64,000 nucleotides of DNA from NCBI GenBank assembly GCA_964427875.1, contig CAYRVX010000004.1, positions 1 through 64,000 on the forward strand, read 5' to 3'. The first letter of the stretch is position 1, and every line of letters starts with the position of its first letter. The stretch is from CAYRVX01 sp964427875 (lineage in GTDB: Bacteria > Planctomycetota > Phycisphaerae > SM23-33). A program made the translations under genes and the position numbers. Below, one piece after another: positions 40,391 through 49,126 of this stretch. The notes below the pieces were generated by a model. That model saw nothing but the letters and a program-made list of their open reading frames with translations. It was not told the DNA's origin and did no database searches.

Positions 40391-42667
40391 CTATCGCTTC
40401 GACTTCTCGATGGCCGCGCGGTAGTAGCTGTCGTCGTGCTTGTGCTTCCAGCCGTCGGTCGGCGGCATGCCCGCGCCGGCGCGGTGCTTCGCCCACATCT
40501 CCTTCACGAATGCCTCTTTCTCCTGCCAGGCCCAGCCGTGTCGTGACCACTCGTGGTCGTAGTCCTTGCCGGTCGCCTCCTTGATGGTCTTGATGAATGC
40601 CGTGTCGTCCTCGTGCATCCAGCGGTCCACGTAGTCGAAGAAGGCGTCGTGGCGCCATGCCTTCTCGGCGTGCAGGAGCCTCAGGGCCAGGGCCTCGGCG
40701 ACCCAGCCGCCGCTCGTGCAGGTCCGGCGGTACGCCTCGCTGGTGTTGTTGCCCGCCTGCCACTGCGAAGGGGGCATGTGCTCGTAGGGCCCCCAACTGC
40801 TGTTGCGGTTCCGCCCCGCGCCGCTGGCCGCGTCGATCCCCGAGTGCCCGGCGAAGACGACCTTGGCCCCCGTCCAGCAATCTCCATACGCCGTCTGCTC
40901 ATCTTCGCCGAAGCTCACCTTCGGGAAGGATTTCCCCACGTTGGCCAGTTGCTCGTCGCCCAGAAGCAGTCCGGCAAAGACGATGGGGAGCTTCCGCCCG
41001 CTGCCGTGCCCGCCCCAGCCCGTCCAGCCGGGATGGCCCGCGCGGACCATGCCGCCCAGGTCAATGCCGATCTGGACGTAGTTGGCCAGGAGCGGCTCCT
41101 TCTGCTCGGGCCTGAAATCGGTGCAGAGCAGCAGCGCGCAGACGCCGGAGACGCGGCCGTACTCCATCCCGTATTGCGGCATGTTCTCCACAGGCTCCTC
41201 GAAGCCGAAGAAGCACGTGCCCACCCAGGGCCGCTGCGTGAAGCGGATGAACAGGTCGAGCTTCTTCGGCACGCTCCGGCTCGCCGCGGCGTTGGGCAGG
41301 AGTTCGCGTTTGAGGTTGCGGGCCAGGTAGATCCTCGCCTTGCGGTCGCAGAAGGCCGGCCGGAAGGCATCCGCCGGCTGCGGCGCGCCCACGCAGGTCA
41401 GGACCGCGGCCGTGCGGATCGGGCTGCTGTCGTCCACGCCGCGCTCGATCTTGTTCCGCAACTGGGCGTGGAGCACCAGGTTCTTCGGCATGCTGATCGT
41501 GGAGACGAGCGAATCGCCGGGCTTCATCGCCACGGGCGGCTTCTGGATCAGTGACGGGTCGAACCAGTTCCGCACGCCGCTGTCGTAGGCGACCTTCATC
41601 CGGGCCGGCGGGTTGAGCATGAAGCCGTTGCGGACGCGCTGCTCGACCTTGCGCTCCTTGTCCATGCGGTCCAGCTCGCGTCTGGGGATATCGCTGCCGT
41701 AGAGCGGCTTCGGGTCGATCGCCTTGACGGTCGCCGGCCCCACGACGTACCAGTCGCCGTTGACGAACCGCCCGACGCGGGCCGGCTCCTGGAAGGTCCA
41801 GGTGATGCCGTACTGCGACACGCTCTCCTTCACCGGCAGGTCCTCGAGCTTGGGTGTCGAGGGGGCGTTCGCCCGGGTGCAGAGGATGGGCGGTCGGCTC
41901 GCCGTCATCTGCGCGGCCACGGTCTTCTCATCGTACGGGTCGGCCTCGATGACGGGGGGAACCCTCACCGGGCCGCCCAGGGCGATGGACAGGTCGGCCA
42001 GCCAGACCGTCTGCCCCTTGCCCTTGCCGGCGTCGCCCCAGACGGCGAAGGCGCTGAAGCCCTCGAGGCCCACCTTGCGGGCATCGACGGCGGTGACCTC
42101 CTTGCCGTCGTGGAAGACCTGGAGGCCCACCTCGGGATCGAAGTCGAAGGTCCACTTGCGCCAGCCGGCCGGCGCGCGGCGGACGCCCAGCCAGAACAAC
42201 TTTTTGAACCAGTTCCTGCCGTCGCAGGCGCTGGCCGTGTAGCCCTCGCTGCCGCCGAGATAGTTGGCGTAGAGGATGCCGGCGGCCAGCACCTTCCCGT
42301 CGCGCTGCACCAGTCCCCATCGCGGACCCACCCGATGGGCCTTGACATCCTCGGGCGTGGTGCCGTCGTCGTAGACCCACACCTCGATCTTGCCCGACTC
42401 GTCCCTGTCTCGCAGCTTCAGCAGGGCCTTGCCGCCGGGGCCGACTTTCAGCGCGCCGCCCTTGCCCCCGCGACCCTTGGCCAGGTCGATGGTCACGTCG
42501 CCCGTGATCGTCCAGCCGGCCAAGGCATCCTTGGCGTCGAAAGCGATCCTCTTGGCGTCGCTGCCGGCCGGCTGTGCCAGCAGGGGCGCCGGCCACATGG
42601 GCAGCAACCACGCGGAGACAATCGCCCGGCAAAGTGCCGGACCCGATGCGGAGACTCGCTTGGTCAT
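40391..42667 (-). CDS. Large secreted protein of unknown function
   Basis: 758 aa, with a signal peptide (about 1-31). The N-terminal jelly-roll-like region (about 40-240: WTITGDVTIDLAKGRGGKGGALKVGPGG...WVYDDGTTPEDVK, GLQVFHDGKEV, VWLADLSIALGG) resembles concanavalin-type carbohydrate-binding domains. The C-terminal about 300 residues look helical and are rich in aromatic-Gly motifs (QYGMEYGRVSGVCALLL, GHPGWTGWGGHGSGRKLP, GDCWTGAKVVFAGHSG, RTCTSGGWVAEALALRLL), suggesting an alpha-toroid. No catalytic family recognised. Good ribosome site (GGAGAG). Possibly part of the neighbouring polysaccharide-use genes. Confidence 0.7.
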   Translation of the reverse strand: MTKRVSASGPALCRAIVSAWLLPMWPAPLLAQPAGSDAKRIAFDAKDALAGWTITGDVTIDLAKGRGGKGGALKVGPGGKALLKLRDRDESGKIEVWVYDDGTTPEDVKAHRVGPRWGLVQRDGKVLAAGILYANYLGGSEGYTASACDGRNWFKKLFWLGVRRAPAGWRKWTFDFDPEVGLQVFHDGKEVTAVDARKVGLEGFSAFAVWGDAGKGKGQTVWLADLSIALGGPVRVPPVIEADPYDEKTVAAQMTASRPPILCTRANAPSTPKLEDLPVKESVSQYGITWTFQEPARVGRFVNGDWYVVGPATVKAIDPKPLYGSDIPRRELDRMDKERKVEQRVRNGFMLNPPARMKVAYDSGVRNWFDPSLIQKPPVAMKPGDSLVSTISMPKNLVLHAQLRNKIERGVDDSSPIRTAAVLTCVGAPQPADAFRPAFCDRKARIYLARNLKRELLPNAAASRSVPKKLDLFIRFTQRPWVGTCFFGFEEPVENMPQYGMEYGRVSGVCALLLCTDFRPEQKEPLLANYVQIGIDLGGMVRAGHPGWTGWGGHGSGRKLPIVFAGLLLGDEQLANVGKSFPKVSFGEDEQTAYGDCWTGAKVVFAGHSGIDAASGAGRNRNSSWGPYEHMPPSQWQAGNNTSEAYRRTCTSGGWVAEALALRLLHAEKAWRHDAFFDYVDRWMHEDDTAFIKTIKEATGKDYDHEWSRHGWAWQEKEAFVKEMWAKHRAGAGMPPTDGWKHKHDDSYYRAAIEKSKR

Positions 42668-42765
42668 TACTCTCTCCTTGCCGCTGTCGGTTTGACCGGC
42701 GCCGGCGGACCGGCACGGGCCGGCTCGCGCCGGTCGATCGCCCCCGCTGTCTTACCACGGCGTCT

Positions 42766-43302
42766 TCATCGCCGCCAGGCCGCTTTACCCGGCGGCACCA
42801 GCGGAACGGCGCCCACCGGGACGCCCTCCGTGGCGCGTGCCACAATCCCGACCGAAACCTGCCTGGCCGCCGCGCCGGGGCCCCTGAACCACCTCTTCGC
42901 GTTGGGGTCGTTCTTGCAGAGACCCAGCAGGAGCCGGGCGACCTTGTCGCGGCCGGAGCGGCTCGGATGCGTCCCGTCGCCGCCGTTGTAGCCGTTGAGC
43001 GTGTAGGCGCCGGTCTCGGTGGTCCCGGCGGCCTCCCCGCCGGTCGGCCGGCCGTTGTGCAGCCAGTTCGCGAACCGGCACGTGTCCCAGAAGGTCACGT
43101 AGTTCACCGGGCGATTGACCTGGTTGGCGTCGGAGATGCTGTACGTGTGACTCCCCGGGGTGCCCGACCGGTAGATGCCGCAGCTTCCGGGCATGGAGAA
43201 GCTGTACAGCCCGTAGGTGTCCGTCCTCGCCACGGCGTTGAGGAACCCGCAGTACTGCCCGGCCGTCACCTCGAACTTGCCGATTCGGTAGATGTAACCC
43301 AC
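42766..43302 (-). pseudogene. Truncated formylglycine-generating-enzyme (SUMF1-like) fragment
   Basis: A 178-codon frame beginning with the SUMF1/FGE core (GYIYRIGKFEVTAGQYCGFLNAVARTDTYGLY, NRPVNYVTFWDTCRFANWLHNG, TTETGAYTLNG). It lacks the signal peptide and N-terminal part normally before it, as well as the large C-terminal catalytic half with the conserved cysteines. After about residue 115 the sequence is unrelated and low in complexity. The truncated 5' end lies within about 10 bp of an ISL3-type transposase tail on the other strand, so the two are remnants of one rearrangement. Confidence 0.6.
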
Positions 43303-43309
43303 CCCGCCG

Positions 43310-43566
43310 ACAGGTTCCTGGATCAGTGGCTCACCCGCGCCGCGTCGTCAGGAATCCCGCTGCTCCAGAAGGTCGCCCGCCGGCTGCGGGTCTTCCGCTT
43401 GGCCCTGCTGGCCTGGTACGACCATCCCATCTCCACCGGGCCGCTGGAGGCGTGCAACAACAAGATCAAGACCCTCCAACGACGCGCCTACGGGTTCCGA
43501 GACCGAGAGTACTTCATCCTCCAGATCCACAGCCAACACCTCAAGAGATACGCTTTAGTCGGATGA
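43310..43566 (+). pseudogene. C-terminal remnant of an ISL3-family transposase
   Basis: About 85 residues: RFLDQWLTRAASSGIPLLQKVARRL, LALLAWYDHPISTGPLEACNNKIKTLQRRAYGFRDREYF, ending HLKRYALVG. This is the conserved end of ISL3-family DDE transposases, including the last catalytic Glu (TGPLEAxNNKIK). Everything upstream is missing. The same frame stays open upstream but reads through the antisense of the FGE fragment. Confidence 0.75.
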
Positions 43567-43705
43567 GCCAGTTTTTCTGTCTCGGCAGTCGCCCGGGACC
43601 GCACACTTCGGGCAGTGCCAGGCTGGTGATTGAAGTTTGGTGGGCGCCTGGGGATAATGCAGGCGCTCGTTCGATAGGCGCATCCTGCCGGGACGGGAGA
43701 AGACC

Positions 43706-44023
43706 ATCGCAGGGCGAATTGCCATTTGGGCTTTCGCGCTGGCGGCTGCCGCGGGGGCGGGCGGCTGTGTCGCCGGCGGCGAGAGGCCCCCGGAGGTCTC
43801 GGGCGATCGCGTGAGGCTGCATCGGGCCTGGCGCGCGATTCCGCGAACGCCCGTTACGCCCTATACGGGGCCGTTCGGGGGCGAGGCGCGGGCCCTGGCG
43901 CCGGTCAAGGCCGCCCAGGCGAGGCTGAGCGCCATGGACCTCTCCGTGCCGAAGTATTTCCTCGATCGCCCGGAACTGAGCACGCCGGAGTACAACACCC
44001 CCGTCCCGCCGGTTGGGAGATGA
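43706..44023 (+). CDS. Possible small lipoprotein, start uncertain
   Basis: The frame shows a signal-like stretch (RIAIWAFALAAAAGAGGC) and a 70-80-residue mature part (DRVRLHRAWRAIPRTPVTPYTGPFGG...FLDRPELSTPEYNTPVPPVG) that ends 16 nt before the heparinase-like gene. No ATG, GTG or TTG precedes the signal in frame after the last stop. An ATC at 43706 follows GGGAGA; the only standard start is GTG 43811, which would drop the signal. It may be a real gene with a rare start or a 5'-truncated remnant near the IS fragment. Confidence 0.35.
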   Translation: MAGRIAIWAFALAAAAGAGGCVAGGERPPEVSGDRVRLHRAWRAIPRTPVTPYTGPFGGEARALAPVKAAQARLSAMDLSVPKYFLDRPELSTPEYNTPVPPVGR

Positions 44024-44039
44024 CAGAAGGAGCCATCGC

Positions 44040-46460
44040 ATGGGCATCGCGTTCGGCAGCAAGCTCTCGGTTTCATGTTTGATCGCTGCGTGTCTGCTGC
44101 TGTGGGCGGCGCATCCGGGGCGGGCGGCGCGGAAGGAGGTCGCTTCGGTGAAGGCCAGGCTGGATGTGCCCCCGGCGACGCGGCAGAAGCCGTACTCGCC
44201 CGCGTATCGCCAGCGGGCGGGGGTCAACCCGCCGCCGTTCATCTGGGTGCCGGCCGCCAGGGGAGCGACATACGCGCTTCAGGTCTCGACGTCCAAGGAC
44301 TTCGCCGGGTCCGACACTCGCACGTTCGGCGAGATCGACACGTCGGTGTTCGTGCCGCGAGAGCCGCTGAAGCCGGGGCGGTGGTACTGGCGGTACGGCG
44401 TGAAGGCCGCCGGCGCGGTGGCGTGGGGCAAGGCCCGGCCGTTCACGATTCCCCCCAGCGCCACGCAGTTCCCGTTCCCGGATTTCGACGACGTGATGAA
44501 GCGGATCCCGAGGAAGCGTCCGCGGCTGTTCTTTCCCGGCGGGCGGCTGGCGGAGGTCCGCGGGTACGCCGCGGGCGAATTGAAGTCGCGGGTGGCCTCG
44601 CTGCTGCGCTCCTGCGGGCGGGCGATCGGCAAGGACATCGTGGCCGAGCCGCCCCGGCCGCGAACGGGCCCCGAGCGCGTCCACGTCATGCGGACGACCC
44701 GCCCGCCGATGGACGAGATGGAGCGCTGCGCGCTGGCGTACCTGCTGACCGGCGAGAAGCGGTTCGGCATGGAGGCCAAGCGCCGGCTGATGCACTTCTT
44801 CTCGTGGGACCCGAACGGCTCGACGGGCCTGTGGGGTTACGACGAGCCCGCCATGTGGATGATGATGCGCGGCACGCGGGCCTACGACTGGACGTGCGAG
44901 CTTTTCACGCCGGCCGAGCGGAAGAAGATCGAGCCCGTCATGAAGGTCCGCGCGGAGCAGTTCTACCGGCACCTCAAGCGTCGCCCGTTCGAGTCGAACC
45001 CGTACGAGAGCCACGCCGGGCGGATGCCGGGCTTCCTGGGCGAGGCGGCGATCTGCTTCGCCCACGAGTGGCCGGCCGACGCGAGGCGATGGATGGAGTA
45101 CGCCACGCTGCTGTACTACACTTCGTACCCGGCCTGGGGCGGCGACGAGGGCGGCTGGCAGGAGGGGCCGGGCTACTGGAGCGCCTACATGAGCTTCGCC
45201 CTGCATTACGTTGCGGCCCTGCGGCACGCGACGGGCGTCGACCTGATGGGCAAGCCGTTCTTCCGCAACACGCCGCATTACGCGTTGTACACGGCCACGC
45301 CGTACCACGAGCACCGGCCGTTCGGCGACGGCCAGCACGGCGGCCCGCGGGGGCTGGGCGGCGTGATGTACGCCTTCTCCACGCTGGCGCAGGACGGGCA
45401 CTTCCGGTGGTACCAGCGGGAGTCGGGGCGCGGCGTCGGCGGGGACCTGCTCACGCTGGCCACGTACGACCCGAAGCTCCGGGCGCGCGACCCCAGGGAC
45501 CTTCCGCACGGGCGCCTGTTCGCCGCGAACGGCCTGGCGGCCATCCACACGGCGCTGGGCCGGAAGGACAGCGACGTCACGTTCCTGATGCGGTCGAGCC
45601 CGTTCGGCAGCGTCAGTCACGGGCACGCCGACCAGAACACGTTCGTGATCGAGGCGTTCGGCAAGGCCGTGGCGCCGGCGACGGGATACTACCCCTGGTA
45701 CAGCTCGCCGCACCACCACAACTGGACCCGCGCGACGCGGGCGAAGAACGGCATTCTCGTGGACGGCGAGGGGCAGGTCCGCCGCAGTTGGAGCGCCACG
45801 GGCAGGATCACGGCGTTCCGGCTCGGCGAGGGGTACGACTACGTCGAGGGCGAGGCGGCGGCCGCGTACGGCGGCAGGCTCAAACGCTTCCGCCGCCACG
45901 TCGTGCACGTCCAGGCGGGTGTCTTCGTGATCTTCGACGATCTTGCCGCAGTGAAGCCGTCCACGTTTCAATGGCTGCTCCACGCGCATGACAGGATCGA
46001 GATCGACGGGCGGGTCCTTCGCGTCCGCCGCGACCCGGCGGGCATGGACGTGCACCTGCTGCTGCCGAAGGCGGTCAGGTTCTCGCAGACCGACAAGTAC
46101 GACCCCCAGCCGGAGTACGACAAGGTCACCAAGGGCTCGAAGTGGAAGAACACGTGGCACCTGACGGCCGGGACGGTCGAGCGCGCGCCGACGGGACGGT
46201 TTCTCAGCGTGTTCCTGGTGCATAAGAAGGGCGCGGCTGCGAAGCTGCCGAAAGTGGGCCTCCTTGGCGGCGAAGGCGCGGTGGGCGTGCGACTGACGAT
46301 GCCCGGGGGCGTCGAGGACGTCGTCGCGTTCCGAACCGACGCGAGGGCGGGGCGAGTCTCCTGCGGGAGGCTCAGCAGCGATGGGCGCGTCTTCGCGGAG
46401 GGAAGGGACAGGACCGGAAAGACCACGCGAACGTTACGGATCGACGATGAAGCGCGGTGA
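44040..46460 (+). CDS. Secreted heparinase II/III-like polysaccharide lyase
   Basis: 806 aa from ATG 44040 (AGAAGGAG upstream). Signal peptide to about 30. Fn3/DUF4962-like N-terminal domain (RQKPYSPAYRQRAGVNPPPFIWVP...YALQVSTSKDF), an alpha6/alpha6 toroid (about 160-440: PRLFFPGG, LTGEKRFGMEAKRRL, SHAGRMPGFLGEAAI, GGWQEGPGYWSAYMSFAL) and a heparinase II/III C-terminal beta domain (MRSSPFGSVSHGHADQNTFVIEAFG, GILVDGEGQVRRS, RHVVHVQAGVFVIFDDL). The SHGHADQN motif is the usual Tyr/His region of the family. It probably cleaves uronic-acid-containing glycans. First large gene of the catabolic cluster to 55838. Confidence 0.85.
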   Translation: MGIAFGSKLSVSCLIAACLLLWAAHPGRAARKEVASVKARLDVPPATRQKPYSPAYRQRAGVNPPPFIWVPAARGATYALQVSTSKDFAGSDTRTFGEIDTSVFVPREPLKPGRWYWRYGVKAAGAVAWGKARPFTIPPSATQFPFPDFDDVMKRIPRKRPRLFFPGGRLAEVRGYAAGELKSRVASLLRSCGRAIGKDIVAEPPRPRTGPERVHVMRTTRPPMDEMERCALAYLLTGEKRFGMEAKRRLMHFFSWDPNGSTGLWGYDEPAMWMMMRGTRAYDWTCELFTPAERKKIEPVMKVRAEQFYRHLKRRPFESNPYESHAGRMPGFLGEAAICFAHEWPADARRWMEYATLLYYTSYPAWGGDEGGWQEGPGYWSAYMSFALHYVAALRHATGVDLMGKPFFRNTPHYALYTATPYHEHRPFGDGQHGGPRGLGGVMYAFSTLAQDGHFRWYQRESGRGVGGDLLTLATYDPKLRARDPRDLPHGRLFAANGLAAIHTALGRKDSDVTFLMRSSPFGSVSHGHADQNTFVIEAFGKAVAPATGYYPWYSSPHHHNWTRATRAKNGILVDGEGQVRRSWSATGRITAFRLGEGYDYVEGEAAAAYGGRLKRFRRHVVHVQAGVFVIFDDLAAVKPSTFQWLLHAHDRIEIDGRVLRVRRDPAGMDVHLLLPKAVRFSQTDKYDPQPEYDKVTKGSKWKNTWHLTAGTVERAPTGRFLSVFLVHKKGAAAKLPKVGLLGGEGAVGVRLTMPGGVEDVVAFRTDARAGRVSCGRLSSDGRVFAEGRDRTGKTTRTLRIDDEAR

Positions 46461-46462
46461 CT

Positions 46463-46490
46463 AAGCCCAGGCACTGCGGTGCCTGGGCTT
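46463..46490. repeat. Perfect 12-bp hairpin
   Basis: AAGCCCAGGCAC / GTGCCTGGGCTT around a TGCG tetraloop, starting three bases after the heparinase stop. There is no U run, so it is either a Rho-coupled 3' stabiliser or a REP-type palindrome. It divides the heparinase-like gene from the next. Confidence 0.6.
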
Positions 46491-46516
46491 CTGGTGAAAC
46501 GTACCGGAGACAGATC

Positions 46517-47932
46517 ATGAACATCGAGTGTCATATGAGCTTCACGGGACTCCTCATCGGCCTGAGCGCGTGCGCATTCTGCACGGCCGCCGGCGCCGCA
46601 TCGATGGAAGAGGGTCGCATTCGTCCGTACCCCAAGAACCCGTACTACTGGCAGTACAAGGGCAGGGCCGTGCTGCTGCTTGGCGGGTCGGTCGAGGACA
46701 ACCTGTTCCAGATCCCCAAGCTCGCCGAGCACCTCGACACGCTCGTCGCCTGCGGGGGCAACTACGTCCGCTGCGTCATGAGCTGGCGCGACGAGGGCAA
46801 CGTCCCGCCCTTCGGCAGCCGCAAGGACGGCAAGTACGACCTGGAGAAGTGGAACGACGAGTTCTGGCGGCGGTTCGAGACGTTCCTGGCCGAGACGGCC
46901 AGGCGCGACGTCATCGTCCAGATCGAGGTCTGGGCCACGTTCGACTACTACCGCGACAACTGGGACCTCAACCCGTTCAACCCGAAGAACAACGTGAACT
47001 ACACGGCGAAGGACTCTCGCCTGCCCGTCCGCGTCACGACGCACCCGGTCCGCACGGGCAACGACTTCTTCCGCTCCGTGCCGGGCGAGAAGGGGCTCGC
47101 CGTCGTCCTGAAGCACCAGGAGCGCTTCGTGGAGAGAATCCTCTCCTTCTCCCTGAAGCACGGCCACGTGCTGTACACGATGGACAACGAGACGTCCGTG
47201 ACGCCGAAGTGGGGGGCGTACTGGGCCGGCTTCATCCGCAAGAAGGCCGCCAAGGCGGGCAGGAAGGTCGAGACGACCGAGATGTGGGACAAGTGGGACG
47301 TCAACCACAAGATGCACGACGCGACGTTCGACCACCCGGAGCTGTACACGTTCGTGGACATCTCCCAGAACAACCACAACAAGGGCCAGGTGCACTACGA
47401 CAACGCCCGCAAGCGCCGGAAGGGCATTGCCCGCCGGCCGCGACCGATGAACAGCGTGAAGATCTACGGCGCCGACGGGGGCAGGTACGGCTCGAGCCGC
47501 GACGGCATCGAGCGGTTCTGGCGCAACATCTTCGGCGGCTTCGCCTCGGCGCGTTTTCACCGGCCGGCGTCGGGCATCGGGCTCAGCAAGCCGGCCCAGC
47601 GGATGATCCGCAGCGCCCGCGAGGTCACCGGCGCGTTCGACGTGTTCACCAGCGAGCCCCGCGGCGACCTGCTGGCGGACCGCGAGGCCAACGAGGCCTA
47701 CTGCCTCGCCCAGCCGCCCCGGCAGTACGCGGTGTACTTCCCCGCCGGCGGCGAGGTGACGCTGAATGCGAAGAAGGCACCCGACGCGCTGTCCCTGCGC
47801 TGGTACGACATCGACGCGGGCAGGTGGCGCCCGCGGCGGGAGGTCGGCCCCGGCGCCGTGGGGCTCAAGGCGCCCGGCAAGGGCCAGTGGGCGGCCGTGC
47901 TGCTGGCCGGCCGGCGGCCGGGCGCCCGCTGA
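46517..47932 (+). CDS. Secreted putative glycoside hydrolase (TIM-barrel, collagen-binding-like C-terminus)
   Basis: 471 aa, with a signal peptide (about 1-28). A TIM-barrel-like body starts RPYPKNPYYWQYKGRAVLLLGGSVEDNLFQ, followed by GNYVRCVMSWRDEG, WNDEFWRRFETFLAETARRDVIVQIEVWATFDYYRDNW, and YTMDNETSV, whose Asn-Glu pair fits the acid/base of clan-A glycosidases. A small beta domain ends the chain (YAVYFPAGGEVTLNAKKAPDALSLRWYDIDAGRW...GPGAVGLKAPGKGQWAAVLLA), the pattern of the 'putative collagen-binding domain' in DUF4038-type proteins. The nucleophile is not identified. Follows the heparinase-like gene. Confidence 0.72.
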   Translation: MNIECHMSFTGLLIGLSACAFCTAAGAASMEEGRIRPYPKNPYYWQYKGRAVLLLGGSVEDNLFQIPKLAEHLDTLVACGGNYVRCVMSWRDEGNVPPFGSRKDGKYDLEKWNDEFWRRFETFLAETARRDVIVQIEVWATFDYYRDNWDLNPFNPKNNVNYTAKDSRLPVRVTTHPVRTGNDFFRSVPGEKGLAVVLKHQERFVERILSFSLKHGHVLYTMDNETSVTPKWGAYWAGFIRKKAAKAGRKVETTEMWDKWDVNHKMHDATFDHPELYTFVDISQNNHNKGQVHYDNARKRRKGIARRPRPMNSVKIYGADGGRYGSSRDGIERFWRNIFGGFASARFHRPASGIGLSKPAQRMIRSAREVTGAFDVFTSEPRGDLLADREANEAYCLAQPPRQYAVYFPAGGEVTLNAKKAPDALSLRWYDIDAGRWRPRREVGPGAVGLKAPGKGQWAAVLLAGRRPGAR

Positions 47933-47955
47933 AGATCCAGCGAAAGGCGGAAGAC

Positions 47956-49116
47956 ATGGACAACTTCACGTTCCACAACCCGGTCCGGATCGTCTTCGGG
48001 AAGGGCGCGATCTGCCAGCTTCCCGACCTGCTGCCGGCCGAGGCGAAGGTGCTGATGATCTACGGCGGCGGGTCGATCAAGGCCAACGGCGTGTACGACC
48101 AGGTCGCCGCGGCGCTGGCGGGCAGGGACTGGCGCGAGTTCGGCGGCATCGAGCCCAACCCGCGCTACGCCACGTGCATGAAGGCCGTCGAGCTCGTCCG
48201 GCGAGAGGGCGCCGAGTTCCTGCTGGCCGTCGGCGGCGGTTCGGTGCTCGACGCGACCAAGTTCGTCGCCGTCGCGTCGGTCTATCCCGAAGGCCGCGAC
48301 CCGTGGGAGATCATGCTCACCGTCAACGCCGTCGAGGCGGCCATGCCGCTCGGCTGCGTGATGACCCTCCCGGCCACGGGGTCGGAGATGAACGGCAACG
48401 CCGTCATCACCCGCGACTCGACGCAGGAGAAGCTGTTCTTCAAGAGCACGAAGGTCCTGCCTCTCTTCTCGATTCTGGACCCGGCCACGACGTTCAGCCT
48501 GCCGGCGCGGCAGACGGCCAACGGCGTTATCGACGCGTTCGTGCACGTCCTGGAGCAGTACCTGACGTACCCGGCCGGCGCCCCGCTCCAGGACCGCCAG
48601 GCCGAGGCGATCCTCAAGACGCTCTTCGAGGAGGGCCCCAAGGCCCTGGCCGATCCGGAGGACTACGACGCCCGCGCCAACGTCATGTGGTGCGCCACGA
48701 ACGCGCTGAACGGCCTCATCGGCTGCGGCGTGCCGAAGGACTTCGCCAGCCACCGGATCGGCCACGAGCTGACGGCCCTGTACGGCGTGGACCACGGGCG
48801 AACGCTGGCGATCATGCTGCCGGCCGTGCTGAAGCACTTTGGCCGCCAGAAACGCGCCAAGCTGATCCAGTACGCCGAGCGCGTCTGGGGCGCCACCGAG
48901 GCCGACGAGGACGCCAGGGCCGATCTGGCCGTCGCCAGGACGGAGGACTTTTTCCGCTCCCTCGGCGTGGGCACGCGGCTGGGGGACCACGGCATCGGCG
49001 GAGAGGCGATCGCGCGCGTAGCCGACCGCCTGGAGCATCGCGACATGAAGCTGAGCGAGCAGTTCGAGCTTTCCCGCGCGGACATCGAGGCCATTCTCGC
49101 GCTGGCCTCGCAGTGA
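47956..49116 (+). CDS. Iron-containing alcohol dehydrogenase (YqhD-like)
   Basis: 386 aa. NAD(P)-dependent group III alcohol/aldehyde dehydrogenase. Cofactor loop AVGGGSVLDATK, TLPATGSEMN, and metal ligands Asp193, His197, His266 and His280 in DAFVHVLEQY and SHRIGHELTALYGVDHGRTL, in register with YqhD. It probably reduces aldehydes or oxidises alcohols from sugar catabolism. Starts 23 nt after the glycosidase-like gene and ends 10 nt before the symporter gene, so an operon is likely. Confidence 0.9.
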   Translation: MDNFTFHNPVRIVFGKGAICQLPDLLPAEAKVLMIYGGGSIKANGVYDQVAAALAGRDWREFGGIEPNPRYATCMKAVELVRREGAEFLLAVGGGSVLDATKFVAVASVYPEGRDPWEIMLTVNAVEAAMPLGCVMTLPATGSEMNGNAVITRDSTQEKLFFKSTKVLPLFSILDPATTFSLPARQTANGVIDAFVHVLEQYLTYPAGAPLQDRQAEAILKTLFEEGPKALADPEDYDARANVMWCATNALNGLIGCGVPKDFASHRIGHELTALYGVDHGRTLAIMLPAVLKHFGRQKRAKLIQYAERVWGATEADEDARADLAVARTEDFFRSLGVGTRLGDHGIGGEAIARVADRLEHRDMKLSEQFELSRADIEAILALASQ

Positions 49117-49126
49117 GCACTAACCC

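Noticed and set aside
42574..43310. Upstream extension of the ISL3 transposase frame
   Set aside because: The frame is open but antisense to the FGE fragment and contains no transposase motifs.
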